Shown one piece after another: positions 8,677 to 13,600 of a stretch of DNA of 16,505 nucleotides. The notes below the pieces were generated by a model that saw nothing but the letters and a program-made list of their open reading frames with translations, made no database searches and was not told the origin of the DNA. The position numbers and the translations under genes were made by a program. Positions within the stretch are counted from its first letter, which is position 1. Each line of letters starts with the position of its first letter. The stretch comes from Hepatocystis sp. ex Piliocolobus tephrosceles (taxonomy: Eukaryota > Apicomplexa > Aconoidasida > Haemosporida > Plasmodiidae). The stretch lies in NCBI GenBank assembly GCA_902459845.2, contig CABPSV020000324.1, positions 2,501 through 19,005 of the forward strand, read 5' to 3'.

Positions 8677-9404
8677 AACCTTGAAAAATAGCAAACGTTT
8701 GTTGAGATCTTGACAACTCATATTTAACTTCTATTAAATCTCCAGGATGTATTTTTGGTACTTTGAAATTTCTTAATTTATTCATTTTTTCCATTTCAGT
8801 TAAATGTAAGTTATGCATTAATTGTCTATTATAAAAGTCATGCATATAATTTTTATAATAAGGAATGGTTTTTTTTTTCTCTTTTTCCTTTTCTGTTTGT
8901 TTTCTTATATTTTCTTCATTTTGATTAACACAGTCTATATTAGGCCAGAACTTAGCAGTTTTGTCATTTTTTATATTATAACATTTATACTTACTCAAGC
9001 TTGTTATTACTTTTGTTCGTATATATCTTTTTATCTAAGGGTTGGGAGGAAAATTCGCACTAATATGTTTATAAGTATGTATATATGTTTATAAGTATGT
9101 ATATATGTTTATAAGTATGTATATATGTTTATAAGTATGTATATATGTTTATAAGTATGTATATATGTTTATAAGTATGTATATATGTGTATAATTATGT
9201 ATATATGTGTATAATTATGTATATATATTTATAAGTATGTATATATGTGTATAATTATGCATAAGTATGTACACATATAAATATATAGGAATGTTAAAAT
9301 TGTTTTTTTTTTTTTTTTTTTTTTTTTTAACTTATTTTATTTATTATTTGCTACGTTCTCTTTTCATATATTTAATTTAGAAAAAAGGAAAGACTACTTA
9401 CCAT
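7842..9404 (-). CDS. MRPL19: Ribosomal protein bL19, probably mitochondrial (3 exons)
   Basis: Minus-strand exons 9404-9402, 9034-8680 and 8434-7842 give 316 residues. The bL19 fold lies at about 97-165: PGDLIEVKYEL, FAIFQGYCVEIRKKRLDSSF and IVKNIYDGVGVEQLIPFYSPRI, the last being the family's GVGVE..P.HSPRI signature. The FQG/YCVE junction spans the second intron, which confirms that splice. bL19 sits at the interface of the large and small ribosomal subunits. The N-terminus MIKRYIRTKVITSLSKYK is basic and lacks acidic residues, as in a mitochondrial presequence, and shows no signal peptide as apicoplast targeting would require. No ATG exists between the in-frame TAG at 9037-9035 and Met52 of the second exon's uninterrupted frame (8845), so an upstream start exon is needed. 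A basic tail of about 150 residues follows the bL19 domain, much longer than in bacteria (whole protein about 115). Confidence 0.88.
8435..8679 (-). other. bL19 gene, second intron (245 bp)
   Basis: On the minus strand the donor is CAAG|GTTAGT and the acceptor TATGCAG|GGTAC. Joining produces IFQG-YCVEIRKKR in phase 1, the central strand of the bL19 fold. A run of 32 T residues (minus sense) follows the donor by five bases, and another of 28 lies about 25 bases upstream of the acceptor. Confidence 0.93.
9035..9401 (-). other. bL19 gene, first intron (367 bp) after an ATG-only coding exon
   Basis: The minus strand reads AATAATG|GTAAGTAG, a consensus donor placed immediately after an ATG (9404-9402). 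The matching acceptor is TCCCAACCCTTAG|ATAAAAAG, and the exon that follows is in phase 0 with the bL19 frame, giving Met-Ile-Lys-Arg-Tyr. A stop lies in frame just upstream of the ATG. The intron holds the 20-bp minisatellite and a poly(T) run. Transcript evidence is not available here, so this border pair is inferred from the strong sites and the frame. Confidence 0.72.
9067..9258 (+). repeat. 20-bp minisatellite inside the bL19 first intron
   Basis: About nine and a half units of gtttataagtatgtatatat. The first six are identical, then two carry gtgtataatt, one reverts to tttataagt, and a degenerate unit ends the array. The array makes up half of the proposed intron. Confidence 0.95.
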
Positions 9405-9920
9405 TATTTTGTTTTAATTTTATTTTTTTACTTTTTAATAGAATAAAATAGTTCGTTGTTGTAAATATTTAATCTCCTATTTGGACTTTTTACTCTTTTA
9501 ACCCTATAACATTTTATACATATAATTGTGTATATACATGTTCGTATGTTTATACATATAATTGTGTAAATGTAATATGTACGTGTCCATATATATATAT
9601 ATATATATATATATTTTTTTTCTTTTTTTACTTTATCTTTGTATATAGCTTATACGGTAACAATGTATGTTTATTTTCCCTCTCTTTCACTATTATTATA
9701 TATTAACGCGTCATAAATAAAAATTTAAAATATATGTATGTAAGGATGAGGTTGGAAGAAAATTAATAACCTATAAAAAAATGTACAACTTCTTATGTAT
9801 AACTTATAAAAAAAAATATTCTCATTTGCTTATACTAAGTTATGACTTATCAAAAAGCAGCGAGACTAAATAATGAGGAAGAAAAAAAAGAACATCATTC
9901 TATACATTATTCTTTTATTA

Positions 9921-10052
9921 ACTATTATTTTATTAACTATTATTTTATTAACTATTATTTTATTAACTATTATTTTATTAACTATTTTTTTATTAATCAT
10001 TATTTTATTAATCATTATTTTATTAATCATTATTTTATTAATCATTATTTTA
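9921..10052 (+). repeat. 15-bp minisatellite with two variant blocks
   Basis: Five units of actattattttatta (9921-9995, the last with one T replacing A) are followed without a gap by almost four units of atcattattttatta (9996-10052). The period stays 15 bp throughout while the variant changes abruptly. Confidence 0.95.
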
Positions 10053-10258
10053 AAAATTACCACAGAAAAAATATGTATATTATATATACATATATAAATG
10101 TGTATATACGTATATGGAATTGCATATATTACTAAAACGTTTGTATAAGAACAAAAGCGCCAACCATTTTGAAATTGATATAGCAGGGAAAGTTTATTAG
10201 TGAACAAAAAAAAAAAAAAAATAATAATAATAAAAAAAAATTAAAAAAAATTAAAATT

Positions 10259-10342
10259 AATCTTAAAAAAATAATCTTAAAAAAATAATCTTAAAAAAAT
10301 AATCTTAAAAAAATAATCATAAAAAAATAATCATAAAAAAAT
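10259..10342 (+). repeat. 14-bp minisatellite
   Basis: Six units: four of aatcttaaaaaaat then two of aatcataaaaaaat. The array is preceded by A-rich sequence that looks like decayed copies (ttaaaaaaaa at 10241-10250). Confidence 0.93.
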
Positions 10343-10426
10343 ATATAAATACAAGAATTGGCTAATATTAAAAGAGAGTTGAAAACGAACGTGACACAAA
10401 AAAAAAAAAAAAAAAAATTTTAAACG

Positions 10427-10540
10427 TATAAACAAAAATTGTGCATATAAACAAAAGTTATGGGTATAAACAAAAGTTATGGGTATAAACAAAAGTTGTG
10501 GATATAAACAAAAGTTGTGGATATAAACACATGCTATGGG
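10427..10540 (+). repeat. 19-bp minisatellite downstream of the TFIIIC-subunit gene
   Basis: Six units starting at 10427, 10446, 10465, 10484, 10503 and 10522, with consensus tataaacaaaagttatggg. Two inner units end atggg, two end gtgga, and the outer ones are diverged. It ends about 75 bases beyond the stop codon at 10617-10619, so it may be transcribed in the 3' untranslated region. Confidence 0.93.
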
Positions 10541-10616
10541 TGCTACTATATACGGTATGGTCCAAAAATGAGTATTTTATTTCTTCCTCGAATAAAAGAA
10601 CTCGTCACTATATACA

Positions 10617-13600
10617 TTAATCCCATACAATATTTTTTAAAAAGTACTTAGCTTGCTCAAACCGATTAAATTTTCGAAAAATAATACTCAAATTGTAAGA
10701 GGCGGAGAATAATAGATGTTTTCTATCAAAATATAATAAATAAAAATTTGAGTATTTGGTATTTATGCTTTTATAATAATGAATTAGTTTATCTTTTTTT
10801 GTTTGGGGACAACATGTTTTAAAATTAAGGCATGTATAACACATACATTTGTTCATATTAATAACCGAATTGAATATAAAATTTTCATTAATAAATAAAT
10901 TATTAGTATATATAATTTTTTTTAATTCTTTATCTGCTTTTTTTAAAATACTTATGACATTCATATATAATTTAGCTGCTTCATTGTAATGGGATAACTG
11001 ATGTAATGCTCTACCAATTGTATATAACATTTCAGCAGTATATATATATCTATAAATGTCATAAAATAAAGAATACTTTTTATATTTTTTTTCTTTTTTT
11101 TTTATTTTTTCTTCATATCTTTTGTTTATATATTCATTTAACATACATAAGGAGGTCATAATAACACATTCTCGGTTCTGCACTTTATGTGCACTCGCAT
11201 ATGTAAAATAAGATGTCATTAAACTGAATAAAAAATTTAAATTATCAGATATTTTATCAAATTTTTTTTTTTTTTTTATATTATTCTTTTTTTTGTTGTT
11301 TTTATTGAGTGTTTTTGTTTTATAAGAAGTGTTCTTATTTCTTCCTTCACTTTTGCTTTTGTTGTTATCTATGTCACTACCACCAGCACTACCACCAGCA
11401 CTACCACCAGCACTACCACCAGCACTACCACCAGCACTACCACCAGCACTACCACCAGCACTACCACCAGCACTACCACCAGCACTACCACCAGCACTAC
11501 CAACAGCACTACCACCAGCACTACCACTGGTACTAGTACCCCTTCCGGTCTTTCCAACATAATCCTGTTCATTTGACAAAATAAAACGATTAGAATTGTC
11601 AGTAGAATGTGTATCCGAACCATAATCTGACAACATACAGTTATTTTGCATTTCTCCTTTTTCTAATTTTTCATTTTTTCCCATTTTAGCTTTATTTAAT
11701 GTAACTTGATTTTTTTTCTTAATTGCTAATAAAAAAATATAAGCTCTGGTATATTCTTGTACAGCATTAATATACATACATGATAAGTTACAAATATTAC
11801 CAATTAAAAAAACTAAAAAAGGATTATTTTTTTTATAATGTATGGTTTTTACTAAAAATATTCGAAACATAATAAGTATATTTTTACCTTTTGATTTTGA
11901 GATTGAACTTAAAAATTGTTGACAACATTTTCCTGTTAAAATTAAATTACTATAATATTTTAATAAGATATATTCTTCACTTTCTTTTTTATTAATTAAA
12001 AATAAGTTGTTTAATTCTTTAAGTTGTTTTAGATAATTACCACTACATATATATAACTTATTTAATAATATATTAATTTTGAATAAATAAAATTTACAAT
12101 CCATTGGATTATTGTTGTTAACGTAGTAATAACATGTATGAGGATATTTGTCATTATAATTATTTTCATACATATCATTCTGACAAGCATAACATTTTTT
12201 TTTTTTTTTTTTTTTTTGTAAAAAATTAATATATTCATTTTTCATTTGTTCTTTTATATGATTTGTAATAACATTATCAAAAAAATAGTTATTTATATTT
12301 ATCGTATTTTCATTATTACTATTATTACATCTTTTCATATATTCATTTTTAATAAATTTAACGTAAGTCAAATTTTTAGTTTTTTTTGATGTTCTATTTT
12401 TTATATATAAATTTAAAATGTGTGTACAATCTTCAAATAGTTTTATTATACTAATTAAAAAAAAACATTCTTCAAATAACAATGTAGTATAATATAAACC
12501 TAAATAACTTTCAAAGCAAAAAAAGTTCAGTTTTTTTTTTGTTATAAAAAATGAAAATTTACGAATTCCTGTTTTTCTCTTATTATTCATAGTGTTACGC
12601 TTGTTGATGGTGTTATTATCACTACGTTGCATGTTACTCTCGAGATCGCTACTATTACAATCACTATCCCCGTTGTTACTATTCTTTTTAATTTCCCCGT
12701 CATTATCAGTTACATATAATTTGTGTACATAATCAAGAGAGGAGTTATATGACTTGTTGTGTTCTGTAATGTTGTAATTTGATTTTTCATTGTTAATATT
12801 ATTGTTGTTAATATTATTGATTGATGACATATCTCTTTGTTGTACCATTTTTTTACTTCCTGATTGAACAAATAAACTAGTATCTACATCTGTATCTCCG
12901 TCATAGTCATTGTTATAATTCCTGTAGTTGTGGATGTTATGTCCAGGAAATGTATTACCGATATAGCCATTTTGTTTATTGTTATAATTTAATAAATCTT
13001 TTTCCATGTGTGTATATATCCTATTAAAGTCTTGTTCTGCTTCATAAAAAAAACAAAAAAAGTTATAACTAAATTTATAAAACTTCATCATAATTTTACT
13101 ATTCATAATTTCAAATTCTATGTTTGATTGATATTTAATTATTTGTTTATAAAATTCATTCCTTATTTGTGTTTCTTCCATTCTGTTATTGTTGTTACTA
13201 CTATTATTAACAGTTCCTCCCTGTATTTTAGAATTCTCTTCGTCTATATTTTCAACAAAGAGGTTAAACAAATTACGCACATTACATATAAACACTTCTT
13301 TGTAATACAATTCTGTTCCAACAAGTTTCAAATTTTTAAATAAAATAATATTATTACTTGGAGTATATTTTTTTTTTTTTTTTGTAAAACAAAATGTTTG
13401 TGTTAAAAATGATAAATACTCTCTATGTCGGTATAAGTTTATGATTCTTTTGATGTCCATATATTTTTTACGATCATTTGTTTTTAGTTCGTTTTGCCCG
13501 TTTTTGTCGTTTTTCCTATTTTCCTTGTTTTTCCCGTTTTTCCCATTTTGCTTGTTTTTGTCGTTTTTCCTATTTTCCTTGTTTTTCCCGTTTTTCCCAT

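Larger units (their letters stand above)
9405..10616. other. Intergenic region between the bL19 and TFIIIC-subunit genes
   Basis: Both neighbours lie on the minus strand, so this 1.2 kb holds the bL19 promoter and leader (left part) and the 3' flank of the TFIIIC-subunit gene (right part). Near 9513-9575 a segment with the core tttatacatataattgtgta occurs twice about 36 bases apart. (AT)n is at about 9589-9614. Three separate minisatellites follow. The short frames across them (for example 9842-10135) come from the arrays and are not genes. Confidence 0.8.

Noticed and set aside
8675..8998. Start of the bL19 protein at 8998
   Set aside because: The codon there is TTG, and the frame continues upstream to a good splice acceptor.
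9428..9540. Minus-strand frame reading KCYRVKRVKSPNRRLNIYNNELF as a possible upstream bL19 exon
   Set aside because: It has no ATG and closes with TAA before the GTAAGT donor; the ATG-GTAAGT model fits the frame better.
9866..10207. Open frames across the NYYFI/KIMIN-type repeats on both strands
   Set aside because: The 15-bp array keeps several frames open; no conserved sequence outside the repeat.
11309..11623. HQHY, PPAL and VVLV repeat proteins opposite or out of frame with the GGSA array
   Set aside because: They are frame shadows of a 12-bp repeat inside a clearly coding minus-strand gene.
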